Below are positions 8,378-16,974 of a DNA stretch of 64,000 nucleotides, piece after piece. The number at the start of each line of letters is the position of its first letter. Within the stretch, counting starts at the first letter, position 1. A program made the translations under genes and the position numbers. Source of the stretch: an uncultured Desulfobacter sp. (GTDB lineage: Bacteria > Desulfobacterota > Desulfobacteria > Desulfobacterales > Desulfobacteraceae); contig NZ_OY781882.1 in assembly GCF_963677125.1 (NCBI RefSeq), forward strand, positions 2,674,501 to 2,738,500, in the 5' to 3' direction. The notes under the pieces are model-generated. The model made no database searches. It saw nothing but the letters and a program-made list of their open reading frames with translations, and had not been told where the DNA came from.

Positions 8378-8456
8378 TTTTCAATTCTTGATTTGTCCCT
8401 GAACTAAAATCCTTGTTTGGGCGCATATTTTACGCCTGACAAAAAAAAATCAGGAA

Positions 8457-9971
8457 ATGAGAGACCGCATGCCCAACAGACCAAGAATTCTTATTGTAAC
8501 CCCGGAAGCCACCTGGCTCCCAGAAGATATCTGTCCTGACGCTAATGATTATTCAGCCAAGGCCGGAGGCCTGGCTGATGTGTCGGCCGCTTTGATTTCG
8601 GCGTTGTATGATTTAAGCGGCGATGTTCATGTGGCCATACCTGACTACAGATCTATCTATCATGGCAATAATAAACCCAGGCATCACTGGGAGGTGGAAA
8701 AAATTCGTCGGTGCCTGCAGGAGGAGCGGATTCATTTTGCCACTGACCGGGTATTCCTTTACAAAGACGGCGTCTATTCCGGCTATCCGGATAAGGATCT
8801 CAAAGTATCCCTGGCGTTTCAGCGGGAAGTGATAAATAATATCATCCCAAGGGTAAAGCCGGACATTATCCATTGCAATGACTGGATGACCGGACTGATT
8901 CCGGCCCTGGCCAGGCGATACGAGATCCCATGTCTGTTTAGCATTCACAACATATATACCATGACCTCCACCATGACCGAAATCGAGGACAGAGGCATTG
9001 ATGCGGCATCCTTCTGGCAGTGGCTTTACTTCAAAAATAAGCCCGTTACCTACGAAGAGAGCCGAGATACCAACCGGGTGGATTTTTTAGTCTCAGGCAT
9101 ATTTTCCGCCCACTATGTGAATACGGTAAGCCCCACATTTCTGCGTGAAATTGTTGAAAATCGCCATCCATTTGTGGGACAGGAGATCAGGCAAGAACTG
9201 TCCCACAAATGGAATACCGGATACGCCACAGGCATTTTAAATGCGCCTGAGCCTGAATTCAATCCAGCTGTGGATGACATGATTCAGTTCAATTATGGGC
9301 CAAAAAACCATCGTGTCAGGAAACAACAGAATAAAGTTTTTCTGCAAAAATTCGTAGGTTTTGAGACAAATCCCGATGCCCCTGTGTTTTTCTGGCCCTC
9401 CCGCCTTGACCCTGTGCAGAAGGGGTGCACGCTTTTAGCAGAAACTATGTATGACATTGTTTCCCGCTACTGGGATACTGGCATTCAGATTGTCTCTGTG
9501 GCAGACGGGGCATATCAGAAACATCTCCACGATATTGTCAATTTCCATGGCTTGCACCAGCGCATAAGTATCTTGAAGTTCAACGAACATTTATCCCACC
9601 AGGCATTTGCGGCCAGTGATTTTATTTTCATGCCATCTTCCTTTGAGCCGTGTGGGTTGCCCCAGATGATCGGAGGAATATACGGTAGCCTACCGATTGC
9701 ATTTGACACAGGCGGGCTACATGACACCGTAAGACAATTGAATGTCAATCAGTCAACAGGAAATGGATTTATTTTCAATGTCCATGACGCCCAGGGACTG
9801 AACTGGGCGGTGGACCAGGCCATGGACTTTTTCAGCCTGGACCCGGGTGAAAAAGAACACCAGCTCCGCAGAATCATGATAGAATCAGTTCTTGAATTCA
9901 ACCACAGCCGATGCGCTGAAAGCTATATTGAAGTATATGAAAAAATGCTCAAAAGACCATTCTTATTCTAA
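8457..9971 (+). CDS. glgA: glycogen synthase (ADP/UDP-glucose GT5 family)
   Basis: The protein has 504 residues. The donor-binding motif KAGGLADVSAAL lies at about residue 35. The GT-B C-terminal lobe includes the acceptor-proximal stretch SSFEPCGLPQMIGGIYGSLPIAFDTGGLHDTV, close to the glycogen/starch synthase signature. It transfers glucose from a nucleotide sugar to an alpha-1,4-glucan in the cytoplasm. The 79-base gap after the CoA-transferase gene leaves open whether it belongs to the same operon. The start at 8457 is weak; ATG 8469 is an alternative. The middle of the protein is more divergent than in classical GlgA, so substrate preference is open. Confidence 0.85.
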   Translation: MRDRMPNRPRILIVTPEATWLPEDICPDANDYSAKAGGLADVSAALISALYDLSGDVHVAIPDYRSIYHGNNKPRHHWEVEKIRRCLQEERIHFATDRVFLYKDGVYSGYPDKDLKVSLAFQREVINNIIPRVKPDIIHCNDWMTGLIPALARRYEIPCLFSIHNIYTMTSTMTEIEDRGIDAASFWQWLYFKNKPVTYEESRDTNRVDFLVSGIFSAHYVNTVSPTFLREIVENRHPFVGQEIRQELSHKWNTGYATGILNAPEPEFNPAVDDMIQFNYGPKNHRVRKQQNKVFLQKFVGFETNPDAPVFFWPSRLDPVQKGCTLLAETMYDIVSRYWDTGIQIVSVADGAYQKHLHDIVNFHGLHQRISILKFNEHLSHQAFAASDFIFMPSSFEPCGLPQMIGGIYGSLPIAFDTGGLHDTVRQLNVNQSTGNGFIFNVHDAQGLNWAVDQAMDFFSLDPGEKEHQLRRIMIESVLEFNHSRCAESYIEVYEKMLKRPFLF

Positions 9972-10062
9972 CACATTGGCATAATGATGCTGGTTAGCGA
10001 TATCCGCAAACCCCATTTTGCAGGACTATGAATGATCAAAACCTACTATGTTTATCAAAATA

Positions 10063-10098
10063 AATGCAGCCGCTAAATTAATTTTTAGCGGCTGCATT
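10063..10098. terminator. bidirectional terminator between convergent genes
   Basis: A 14-base stem, ATGCAGCCGCTAAA with TTTAGCGGCTGCAT, flanks a short AT loop. The A-rich left and T-rich right contexts fit termination of glgA on the plus strand and of the cytochrome operon on the minus strand. Confidence 0.7.
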
Positions 10099-10159
10099 CT
10101 TCCATGTTTTTGTTGCGGGCCGAAGCCTGACAGACGAGATCAGGTCAGCCCATGGTTTG

Positions 10160-11548
10160 TTATTTAAAAATTTCTGGTGGTTTTGTGGTACTCCCAGTCG
10201 CATTGGGATAATTTTCAGCTTTGTAAGACTTTTTACCGGTTTTAATCAAGTGGTTGGCTTCTTCCATGAACGCATTGAAGCGTTTTTTGCATTCATAAAA
10301 TCCGTGCCACCAAGAATAGTCCGGTGCCATCATTGCCGCCCCCATTCTTGCCCTTCGCCCTTCGTGGTGCCATAATTCATAATACTCCACCTCAAGGGGC
10401 TCATCAAAGAAACGGGTCTTGTCGAGCAGTCCTTTTTCATAAAGCTCGTCAAGCTTAGCTTTTGCCGGTTTGAAATATACGTCATTGTATTCTTTGATGG
10501 TTTGATCCATCTGACTGTAATGGGATTCGGTCCATCTTTTTCCGTGGCACTGCATGCAGACTTCCTGCATTTTAGCCCGTTCTTCCTTCCAGTTGGTCTG
10601 GGCCGGAAGTGCTTTGAACTCTTCAGGTCTAACCGTCAACGGAGCTTGCAATTCCCAGGACAATCTTTCGGTGACATCATGGGACGTCATTACACTGCCC
10701 GCACCTGACATATGGCATGAGGCACAGGTTGGTCCCCTGAAATCAACACCAGGACTCCAGGTTCCCGGTGCGGCTGTCCAGTTATATTCATCTCCAAAAG
10801 CATCGTAAATATCTCCATGCTTTGATTCTGTAAAGATTTCAATCTGGGGATGATCCGGACCAAGGTGACATTGCCCACAGGCCTGGGGTTTTCTAGCCTC
10901 CATAACAGAAAAACGATGCCTCGTATGACAACTACTGCAACTGCCTTTACTGCCGTCAAGGTTCAGCCTTCCTACACCGACATTGGGCCAAGTTGCCGGA
11001 TCAAGTTCTTTATCTTTCAAACTTAAAATGGTGCCATGGCAATGATAGCAGCCGTTTATCCGCTCAAAATCACTATTCATTCCATCGTTAAGCCAGGGAT
11101 CTATCTTCCAAATAATTTCAAGGGTATTTGCGTGTTTACTTTTGCTGTATTGCATTGCCTCATCCGGATGACAACGAGAACAGTCTTTGGGTGTAACCAC
11201 AGCAGAGACCGGCACCATATATTTTTTCTGCCCGTATTTCGTGTCATTTGCCTCGTACTCTTTAAAATGGGACTGGCTGACGTCAGGATCATGGGCTTCT
11301 GCGACGTGACAGTCGTAACAGGTGATGTTGGCACTGGCATGTCGGCTGGCCGCCCAGTCAGAGAAAATGCCGGGATGCTGTTTTTTATGGCATTCGATAC
11401 ATGCCATGGCCTCGGGTGACATGGACCGTTCAATCCTGAATGATTTTGATTTTGGTATATTCATCTGAACATCCGAACACAACACTGTGGATGGGAAAAT
11501 ACCGATGATAAATATACCCGTTAGCAATACACTCAATTTTTTCTTCAT
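10160..11548 (-). CDS. octaheme cytochrome c, hydroxylamine oxidoreductase (HAO) family
   Basis: This 462-residue periplasmic protein has a signal peptide at 1-24 (AxA-like end VLC-SD) and eight CXXCH haem sites at residues 50, 77, 123, 167, 204, 224, 275 and 331. The number and spacing match the HAO/epsilon-HAO family rather than tetra- or pentaheme nitrite reductases. With a NapC-type quinol dehydrogenase next to it, the likely direction is reductive, turning nitrite or hydroxylamine to ammonia, as proposed for the HAO-CycX pairs of Campylobacterota. Whether the tyrosine that cross-links haem P460 in oxidative HAO is present needs an alignment. The gene is 36 bases after the NapC gene on the same strand. 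A PxxPDYSWWHGFYE stretch near the C terminus is typical of the family. Confidence 0.88.
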   Translation of the reverse strand: MKKKLSVLLTGIFIIGIFPSTVLCSDVQMNIPKSKSFRIERSMSPEAMACIECHKKQHPGIFSDWAASRHASANITCYDCHVAEAHDPDVSQSHFKEYEANDTKYGQKKYMVPVSAVVTPKDCSRCHPDEAMQYSKSKHANTLEIIWKIDPWLNDGMNSDFERINGCYHCHGTILSLKDKELDPATWPNVGVGRLNLDGSKGSCSSCHTRHRFSVMEARKPQACGQCHLGPDHPQIEIFTESKHGDIYDAFGDEYNWTAAPGTWSPGVDFRGPTCASCHMSGAGSVMTSHDVTERLSWELQAPLTVRPEEFKALPAQTNWKEERAKMQEVCMQCHGKRWTESHYSQMDQTIKEYNDVYFKPAKAKLDELYEKGLLDKTRFFDEPLEVEYYELWHHEGRRARMGAAMMAPDYSWWHGFYECKKRFNAFMEEANHLIKTGKKSYKAENYPNATGSTTKPPEIFK

Positions 11549-11584
11549 GGACCCCCCTTATTTTATTTGTAACCGTTACAAGGT

Positions 11585-12145
11585 TTATAAATCCTGAATT
11601 CCCATTGCTCTGTATGGCGCCTGTTTCTGTTTGTATTTATAAATTTCGCTGTCCACATGAACAAGATTTCTATGGCAGTCAACACATTTTTTTTCATATC
11701 CTTTTTTAGGGTATAGAACTGTGCGGTGGGCCAGCATAGCCCCTCTTTTATCTGGGATATTCAAAAGATTTCGATGACATTTTTGGCATTGCGCATTTTT
11801 AAATGTTGCATAGGCGTGTTCACGGCTCTTTTCCCGGTCATAAGTCCCATAGGCAAAATGAACAAATACATCTTTGATGCCGTGGATCGTCTTTGTATAA
11901 AAGAAGTTTACTGTATCCTGTGGGGCAGGCAGGTGGCAGTCCATACAATCAGCGACAAACCCCTGGGCGTTGTTTACGTGTGTAGACGTCTTCCATGCGT
12001 TAAAGGCAGGTTGAATCTCGTGGCAGGAGGCGCAAAATCCGGGCGTTGATGTTCTTGCCATTGTGTAATAGGTCAGGCTGAATACAGGAAAGGCTATAAT
12101 AATGCCGATCAAAATAAAAATTATAGGTTTGAGTATTTTGTTCAT
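11585..12145 (-). CDS. NapC/NirT-type tetraheme membrane cytochrome c
   Basis: This 186-residue protein has an N-terminal membrane anchor at about 7-27 and four CXXCH sites at residues 38, 67, 120 and 154, the pattern of NrfH/NapC/CycX quinol dehydrogenases. It should take electrons from the quinol pool and pass them to the periplasmic octaheme partner encoded just downstream. GAGG lies 6 bases before the ATG. A good sigma70-like promoter is at 12231-12259 on the same strand. The same pairing of genes in Campylobacterota is called CycX-HAO. Confidence 0.9.
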   Translation of the reverse strand: MNKILKPIIFILIGIIIAFPVFSLTYYTMARTSTPGFCASCHEIQPAFNAWKTSTHVNNAQGFVADCMDCHLPAPQDTVNFFYTKTIHGIKDVFVHFAYGTYDREKSREHAYATFKNAQCQKCHRNLLNIPDKRGAMLAHRTVLYPKKGYEKKCVDCHRNLVHVDSEIYKYKQKQAPYRAMGIQDL

Positions 12146-12230
12146 TTTAAACCTCGCGCCTTTTTATAAAATATAGAAAGTTATTGAAATGCTTAAAACG
12201 TTTATTTAGAGTACGGCTTTACTTAAATTG

Positions 12231-12259
12231 AACTTATCTATATCAGAAAGGAATGTCAA
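12231..12259 (-). promoter_or_regulatory. sigma70-type promoter for the cytochrome operon
   Basis: On the minus strand TTGACA (complement of 12254-12259) is followed after 17 bases by TAAGTT (complement of 12231-12236). It lies about 85 bases before the NapC-type start. No FNR or HcpR palindrome was obvious around it. Confidence 0.5.
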
Positions 12260-12430
12260 GATTCAATCGCGGCCATCTGCTAGCCTATCCTAACTAAACC
12301 CAGGCTTAAGCCACAACAAAATATTATAGAAATTTAGTAAATTATTGCTACTTTCATATAAACTTCATACCGATTTATCAAGCAATTACCATCTTTTTTA
12401 CATTATGAAAATTCATGGACACCTGGAATT

Positions 12431-12856
12431 TTATTTTTGAATATTTTCTAACTCGGACAATCTTTTTCGAATCTTCCGATCTTCCTTATATTTTGTGGTA
12501 ATATCTCTTACGCTTGACAACGCTCCAATAACATTATTTGCGAAATCTAAAACAATAGAGAAACCGAGATCAACGTAAATAACAGATCCATCTGCATGTA
12601 AAGATTTCGTAGGCAGAAATTTGCCGGCATACTTAGTTTTCCCAATTTGAATAGCTTGTTTAAATCCTCGCCAGTGAGCCTTTCGTAAGTTTTCCGGAAT
12701 TATAATATCTAAGCTCGCTCCGACAGCTTCTTCTTTGCTAAATCCAAAAATATGTTCGGCCGCCATATTCCATACTTGTATTGTGCCTTTTATATCGGCA
12801 AATATTATTGCATCGGGATTTTGTTCAATAAGGCTCTCCATGAATTCGTTATTCAT
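12431..12856 (-). CDS. single-domain PAS protein
   Basis: The protein has 141 residues. One PAS domain spans about 5-120 (NPDAIIFADIKGTIQVWNMAAEHIFGFSKEEAVG through LSSVRDITTKYKEDR), with a short coiled-coil tail. There is no output domain such as a kinase, GGDEF or helix-turn-helix. The common PAS-stop signature DITxxK is present at the end. Free-standing PAS proteins may bind a cofactor or dimerise with other sensors. It is monocistronic, with no operon partner within 280 bases downstream. Confidence 0.85.
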   Translation of the reverse strand: MNNEFMESLIEQNPDAIIFADIKGTIQVWNMAAEHIFGFSKEEAVGASLDIIIPENLRKAHWRGFKQAIQIGKTKYAGKFLPTKSLHADGSVIYVDLGFSIVLDFANNVIGALSSVRDITTKYKEDRKIRKRLSELENIQK

Positions 12857-13261
12857 TTTTACATCATCTCCATAAAATGTAGGATTGTTATAAATCTACC
12901 AGTTCACACTATAATATTAATTCACCGAGCATGGGAATAATATAGCAAGATCTTCGTGGTCCAGGATAGTGGGATATCGATTTTTTCTACAGTCTAAATC
13001 AGAATAGGAAGACGGCACCGACCCGAGATGAAAAAAAATATGGATATTGAAAAAGAAGGGGGGTGTTTTATATGGTCTTTTATTTTGTTTAAGTGCAAAA
13101 TCTTTACTCATTGATAAATTGTAAAGAAAGGTGGTATATTGTTTTATAAGAAAGTCTGGGCAGGTTACTCAGATCTTTCTATCTTTGTTGTGGGATATGC
13201 CTGGCAGTTGATATGTCAGATCGGCCCATGGCCGTTATATACAAACTGTAAAGGAGGGTTT
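12857..13261. other. 405-base region without a recognised gene, upstream of the toxin-antitoxin pair
   Basis: This stretch is AT-rich. The only structure I see is CGGCC-CAT-GGCCG at 13222-13234, about 28 bases before the antitoxin start, which could be an autoregulatory operator for the VapB-like protein. Open frames crossing the region (for example 13139 onward) are N-terminal extensions without a ribosome-binding site. I see no other gene. Confidence 0.4.
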
Positions 13262-13477
13262 ATGCCGAAGGTTAGTGCAAAAAGGCAAATCACTTTGCCC
13301 GTAAGTCAGTGTGAAGCTCTGGGAATTGAACCAGGGGATGAAGTGGAAAGCTTTATAGCTTATGGTCAGTTAACCATTGTAAAAAAGAAGCAGGGAGCTG
13401 CAAGAGGTCTTTTAAAGTACGTCCAGGGGAATCCTTCTATGACCGATGAAGAGTCTATGGAGAGTTCTCTGCAATGA
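13262..13477 (+). CDS. AbrB/MazE-type antitoxin (VapB-like)
   Basis: This 71-residue protein has a SpoVT-AbrB swapped-hairpin domain in residues 1-45 (MPKVSAKRQITLPVSQCEALGIEPGDEVES). This domain binds operator DNA and the C-terminal tail would bind the toxin. ATG 13262 has AAAGGAGGG just upstream; the longer open frame from 13139 has no such site. The stop overlaps the toxin start by 4 bases, the usual coupling of VapBC pairs. Confidence 0.85.
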   Translation: MPKVSAKRQITLPVSQCEALGIEPGDEVESFIAYGQLTIVKKKQGAARGLLKYVQGNPSMTDEESMESSLQ

Positions 13478-13899
13478 TTTCAATCGACACCAACGTTCTG
13501 TTACGATACCTGCTTGAAGATGATGCCGAACAGTTTAGAAAAGCAGTCAAGTTGATTTCAGGTCAGGAAAAGGTTTTAGTCACTGATGTCGTGCTGGTCG
13601 AGACGATTTGGACATTGCGTGGTAAAAAATACCAGTTAAAGAAACCTGAAATAGTGACAGTTCTTCAGTCGTTGTTTCAGGAACCGAATATAAGGTTTGA
13701 GGATGGTCAAGCCGTGTGGCTTGCGCTTACAGATTACAGAGATGCAAAACCGGTCAAGGGTAAAGGAGCTGATTTTCCGGATGCTTTGATCGTTAACAAA
13801 TCTAAGCAGATAGCCAACAAAGAAAATAAACCTTTTAATGGCTCTTTCACTTTTGATCTTGCAGCGCAAACTTTACCTGGGGCCAAGGCTCCAAAATAA
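13474..13899 (+). CDS. PIN-domain ribonuclease toxin (VapC-like)
   Basis: In this 141-residue protein the acidic PIN residues are visible: Asp5 in SIDTNVLLRYLLEDD, Glu in LVETIWTL, and Asp in DFPDALIVNK. These coordinate Mg2+ for single-strand RNA cleavage. It overlaps the antitoxin gene by 4 bases. Known VapC proteins cut tRNA or rRNA; the target here is unknown. The C-terminal tail (LAAQTLPGAKAPK) follows the normal final strand. The pair sits in an accessory stretch with other mobile genes. Confidence 0.88.
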   Translation: MISIDTNVLLRYLLEDDAEQFRKAVKLISGQEKVLVTDVVLVETIWTLRGKKYQLKKPEIVTVLQSLFQEPNIRFEDGQAVWLALTDYRDAKPVKGKGADFPDALIVNKSKQIANKENKPFNGSFTFDLAAQTLPGAKAPK

Positions 13900-14357
13900 T
13901 AGAAACAAAGACCGAAGCAGGATAAGCCCGTTTGACTTAGTAAACAATAAAATGAAAACAAAACAGGCCCAGGTTTCCACCAATTAATTTTCATTTTAAA
14001 TTATGGCAGACGATTTCGCTCAAATATTTGTGAAGCATAAGGCTGCGGTGGTGGGCAGATCTAAATCTTAACTTTATGTTAAAAGTTAAAATTCGATATT
14101 TGATGTATTGCTTTCAAATTTTCAGTTTGAAAAGTTCATCAATGATAAACATAAATGATTTTAATAAGCGAACCATACTCAACATATTGACCAGGCCGGT
14201 TTCCCTTTATTTTTCTGTGTTTTAGAATAGGAATTGAGTGACGGCTATCATCGGTCACCCAACGCAGCATCAATTCGGGCGTTTACTTCTTTTGTTATTG
14301 GGTGCCTGACATGTAAAATCCGGTAGATCAAACCGAGATGTTTGAGGTGAACTTTTT
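13900..14357. other. 458-base region without a recognised gene
   Basis: Between the PIN toxin and the recombinase end. A 10-base inverted repeat (AAAATGAAAA at 13949 and TTTTCATTTT at 13988) may be a weak terminator for the toxin gene. A short inverted repeat GTGAC...GTCAC lies near 14237-14258. I see no coding region, tRNA remnant or insertion sequence. Confidence 0.35.
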
Positions 14358-14969
14358 CTAAAGCTCGTTTTGATAGATATTCTTAATCTCTTCGGGCTGA
14401 ACGCAAAGATAATCCAAGGTCTGTTTTTGACTGGTGTGATTGAAACAAACCATTAATTCTGGAATCCCAACACCGAAAGTGACTCGCTGATGATATCCCC
14501 AGGTTTTTCTTAGGGTGTGGCTGGCATAATTCCCCTTCAGGTTGATATCCTTACACCATTTTTTAACCAAAGTGCTTAAGCTAGAAACCGTCAGGGCATT
14601 TTTATCCTTCCGGTTGCTCAGAAAAAGAAAATCATCTTCTTCATATTTAATGGATTTAAGCAGATTTTGAATTGCTTCAATGCAAGCCCGGTTTAAATTG
14701 ATCCGCCGTTGTTTCTGCGTTTTTTTCTCCTTCAGGATGATTTCTTCCCCGGGCTGAAGGTGCTGCACTTGTTCAACTTTGATTTTTAGCAGATCTGAAG
14801 CCCGCAGATTGGTATTAATTCCCAAAATGAACAAACAGAGGTTCCGAGGAGAATCCTGTAAAATTTTTTTTATCAGTTTGATGTCTTTTTGCCTCCGGAT
14901 CGGTTCAACAGAAATATGGCTTCCTTTCTTAGGATGATTCAAATTTTTCATGTCTTCAAGAATTCCCAA
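14358..14969 (-). CDS. short tyrosine recombinase (catalytic domain only)
   Basis: This 203-residue protein contains most of the phage-integrase catalytic domain: an Arg in the first box (LRASDLLKIK), HTLRKTWGY as the HxxR box, a His in CFNHTSQKQT, and the nucleophile in LDYLCV. An N-terminal arm-binding domain is missing, so it is closer to small resolvase-like or integron-type enzymes than to ICE integrases. The frame opens with TTG at 14969, and ATG 14951 is a better-looking alternative. The TTG lies inside the first of a set of TCCCAAC repeats (14964-15109), suggesting self-regulation or a recombination site. It could be a DNA-inversion or mobile-element recombinase. Confidence 0.82.
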   Translation of the reverse strand: MGILEDMKNLNHPKKGSHISVEPIRRQKDIKLIKKILQDSPRNLCLFILGINTNLRASDLLKIKVEQVQHLQPGEEIILKEKKTQKQRRINLNRACIEAIQNLLKSIKYEEDDFLFLSNRKDKNALTVSSLSTLVKKWCKDINLKGNYASHTLRKTWGYHQRVTFGVGIPELMVCFNHTSQKQTLDYLCVQPEEIKNIYQNEL

Positions 14970-15109
14970 CTTTTAATAAAAATATAAACAAAAGTTAGGA
15001 TATGTTTTTTGAAAAAGCAAGTCCGAATTTCAAAAAAAAGTCCCAACGCTTTTATTGACAAGCCTTTGGATTAATTTTTAGATTCCCAACTTTTAGGTAA
15101 AAGTTGGGA
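14964..15109. repeat. TCCCAACTTTT repeat cluster at the recombinase start
   Basis: There are three copies of TCCCAAC: TCCCAACTTTT at 14964-14974 paired with AAAAGTTAGGA at 14990-15000 (one mismatch); a degenerate copy, TCCCAACGCTTTTA, at 15041-15054; and a perfect 12-base inverted repeat TCCCAACTTTTA...TAAAAGTTGGGA at 15084-15109 with a 2-base loop. Such sites beside a tyrosine recombinase are typical of core or arm binding sites, or of an operator. The last one could also be a terminator-like hairpin. Confidence 0.6.
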
Positions 15110-15196
15110 GAGCATCATAGGAGAAACCTCTTAATCTGAACGAAAGAATTTCCTTTGATCAACGACAATTATTTTTCCCAAGGGGCTTATATAGCG

Positions 15197-15227
15197 AAAA
15201 CGGCATAGAATAAAAATATGGCGTTTT
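15197..15227. promoter_or_regulatory. operator-like inverted repeat upstream of hipBA
   Basis: AAAACGGCATA at 15197-15207 and TATGGCGTTTT at 15217-15227 form an inverted repeat with one mismatch and a 9-base spacer, about 50-80 bases before the HipB start. This is the expected position for an HTH antitoxin autoregulation site. Confidence 0.55.
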
Positions 15228-15278
15228 AAACATAATTTGATATTATACCGTTATCGACATATTTTTTTGGAGGACACG

Positions 15279-15551
15279 ATGCATCAGATCATGGTCTCCC
15301 CCAGAGATCTTGGGGCAACACTTAGAGAATTGAGGAAGCAAAAAGGGATGACCCAGACAGCCTTGGGTAAACGGGTGGGGCTTGACCAAAAACGGATATC
15401 CCTAATGGAAAACGGCAATCCTAATATCCGGGTGGATAGCCTATTCAGACTGCTTTCCGCCTTGGACGTGGGCATGGCCCTTGAGCCGAAGGCCATTGAT
15501 GGAACGACTCCAGTCCAGGGGAACCAGGAATATAATAAGGATGAATGGTGA
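15279..15551 (+). CDS. hipB: HipB-like antitoxin, helix-turn-helix XRE family
   Basis: In this 90-residue protein the XRE helix-turn-helix covers about 10-65 (LRELRKQKGMTQTALGKRVGLDQKRISLMENGNPNIRVDSLFRLLSALDVG). It should bind the HipA kinase and repress its own promoter through the inverted repeat at 15197-15227. ATG 15279 has GGAGG 8 bases upstream; the longer frame from 15237 does not. It overlaps the hipA start by 7 bases. Confidence 0.88.
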   Translation: MHQIMVSPRDLGATLRELRKQKGMTQTALGKRVGLDQKRISLMENGNPNIRVDSLFRLLSALDVGMALEPKAIDGTTPVQGNQEYNKDEW

Positions 15552-16873
15552 TGGGGAAGGCAAAAAATCTTACCGTCCTTATGAACGGTATTCCTGTGGG
15601 CCGGCTGAACCGCAGTGCCAAAGGGATTATCTCTTTTGGTTATGACGAGGATTGGCTTTCAGACCGCAACAGAAGACCCTTGTCTCTATCCCTGCCTCTC
15701 ACAACCCAGGTTTATTCTGGTGACCGGGTTGAAAATTATTTTGACAACCTGCTGCCGGACAACATGACATTGCGCAACAGGCTGCAGGCCAGGGTCGGTG
15801 CTTCGTCCACCCGGGCCTTTGATCTGCTCTCCCATATCGGCAGGGATTGTGTGGGAGCTGTGCAACTTGTGCCCGAAGGAAAAACACCAAATGTCAAAAT
15901 GGTCACCGCAGATCGGGTAGATGAAACGCAGGTAGAGGATATTCTCAAATCCTATGCCGCCATGCCCCTGGGGGTGGACATTGATGCTGGTTTCAGGCTG
16001 TCCGTTGCCGGTGCCCAGGAAAAAACCGCATTCCTAAGGATGCAGAACGACTGGTACCGCCCTTCCGGAGCTACGCCTACCAGCCATATTTTCAAGCTGC
16101 CCATGGGGCGACTGGGCCAAACCGGCTTAGATTTGTCAGGCAGCGTGGAAAACGAATGGCTCTGCCAAAAGCTTTTGGGAGCCTTTGGCATGGCGGCGGC
16201 TGACACCCAAATAGCAAACTTCGGCAGCCAGAAGGTGCTGGTGGTGAAGCGGTTTGACCGACGCTGGTCCGCTGACAGCACCTGGCTGATCCGACTGCCC
16301 CAGGAAGATATCTGCCAAGCCACGGGAATCCCTTCGGCCCTGAAATATGAGGCGGACGGGGGACCAGGCATGACCACGGTCATGGATCTGCTTCTGGGGT
16401 CAAACAAGGCTCATGAGGACCGGACCTTATTCATGACGGCCCAGCTGCTTTTCTGGATGTTGGGGGCCATTGACGGTCATGCCAAGAATTTCAGCATTTT
16501 TCTTCGTCCCGGCAACCGGTTTCACCTGACCCCACTTTACGATGTCATTTCAATCTATCCTTTGGCCAGGGCTGGCCAGATTTCCATGCACAAGGTTAAG
16601 ATGGCCATGGCCGTGTCAGGGAAAAACCGTCATTACAGATGGAACAGCATCACCAGAAGACATTGGTTAAATACTGCAAAAAAATGCAGGTACCCGGAAG
16701 ATGAGATGAAGCAAATTATTGAAAAATGTTGCGATATGGCACAAGGGTGCATCGATCAGGTAGGTGCTACCCTCCCCCCGGGGTTTCCCGGACAGATCTC
16801 AGCAGCAATTTTTTCTGGAATGCACCATGCAAGGGAACGGTTGATTAACAATAAAAAGGATGTATCTGTTTAA
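15545..16873 (+). CDS. hipA: HipA-like serine/threonine kinase toxin
   Basis: The protein has 442 residues: an N-terminal Couple_hipA domain (about 5-110) and a HipA C-terminal kinase domain. Kinase features include the catalytic Asp310 in IDGHAKNFSIF, and LTPLYDVISI for the metal-binding Asp. HipA proteins phosphorylate glutamyl-tRNA synthetase or other targets and cause dormancy. Length and domain order are normal, and nothing suggests inactivation. Start ATG 15545 overlaps hipB; ATG 15551 is also possible. It is one of two toxin-antitoxin systems within 3 kb. Confidence 0.9.
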   Translation: MVMGKAKNLTVLMNGIPVGRLNRSAKGIISFGYDEDWLSDRNRRPLSLSLPLTTQVYSGDRVENYFDNLLPDNMTLRNRLQARVGASSTRAFDLLSHIGRDCVGAVQLVPEGKTPNVKMVTADRVDETQVEDILKSYAAMPLGVDIDAGFRLSVAGAQEKTAFLRMQNDWYRPSGATPTSHIFKLPMGRLGQTGLDLSGSVENEWLCQKLLGAFGMAAADTQIANFGSQKVLVVKRFDRRWSADSTWLIRLPQEDICQATGIPSALKYEADGGPGMTTVMDLLLGSNKAHEDRTLFMTAQLLFWMLGAIDGHAKNFSIFLRPGNRFHLTPLYDVISIYPLARAGQISMHKVKMAMAVSGKNRHYRWNSITRRHWLNTAKKCRYPEDEMKQIIEKCCDMAQGCIDQVGATLPPGFPGQISAAIFSGMHHARERLINNKKDVSV

Positions 16874-16974
16874 AAATCAATAAAATCTCAACTGGCATCT
16901 CCAATAACATAAGTAGTAAACGCCTTAATTGATAAGCATCTCGGTCAAAACTTATAGACAAAAAGCGCAGCTAT

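Noticed and set aside
11036..11419. Plus-strand open frame inside the HAO-like gene
   Set aside because: Antisense to a clear octaheme cytochrome with all haem motifs.
13139..13261. N-terminal extension of the antitoxin
   Set aside because: A strong ribosome-binding site and a family-like start place the real ATG at 13262.
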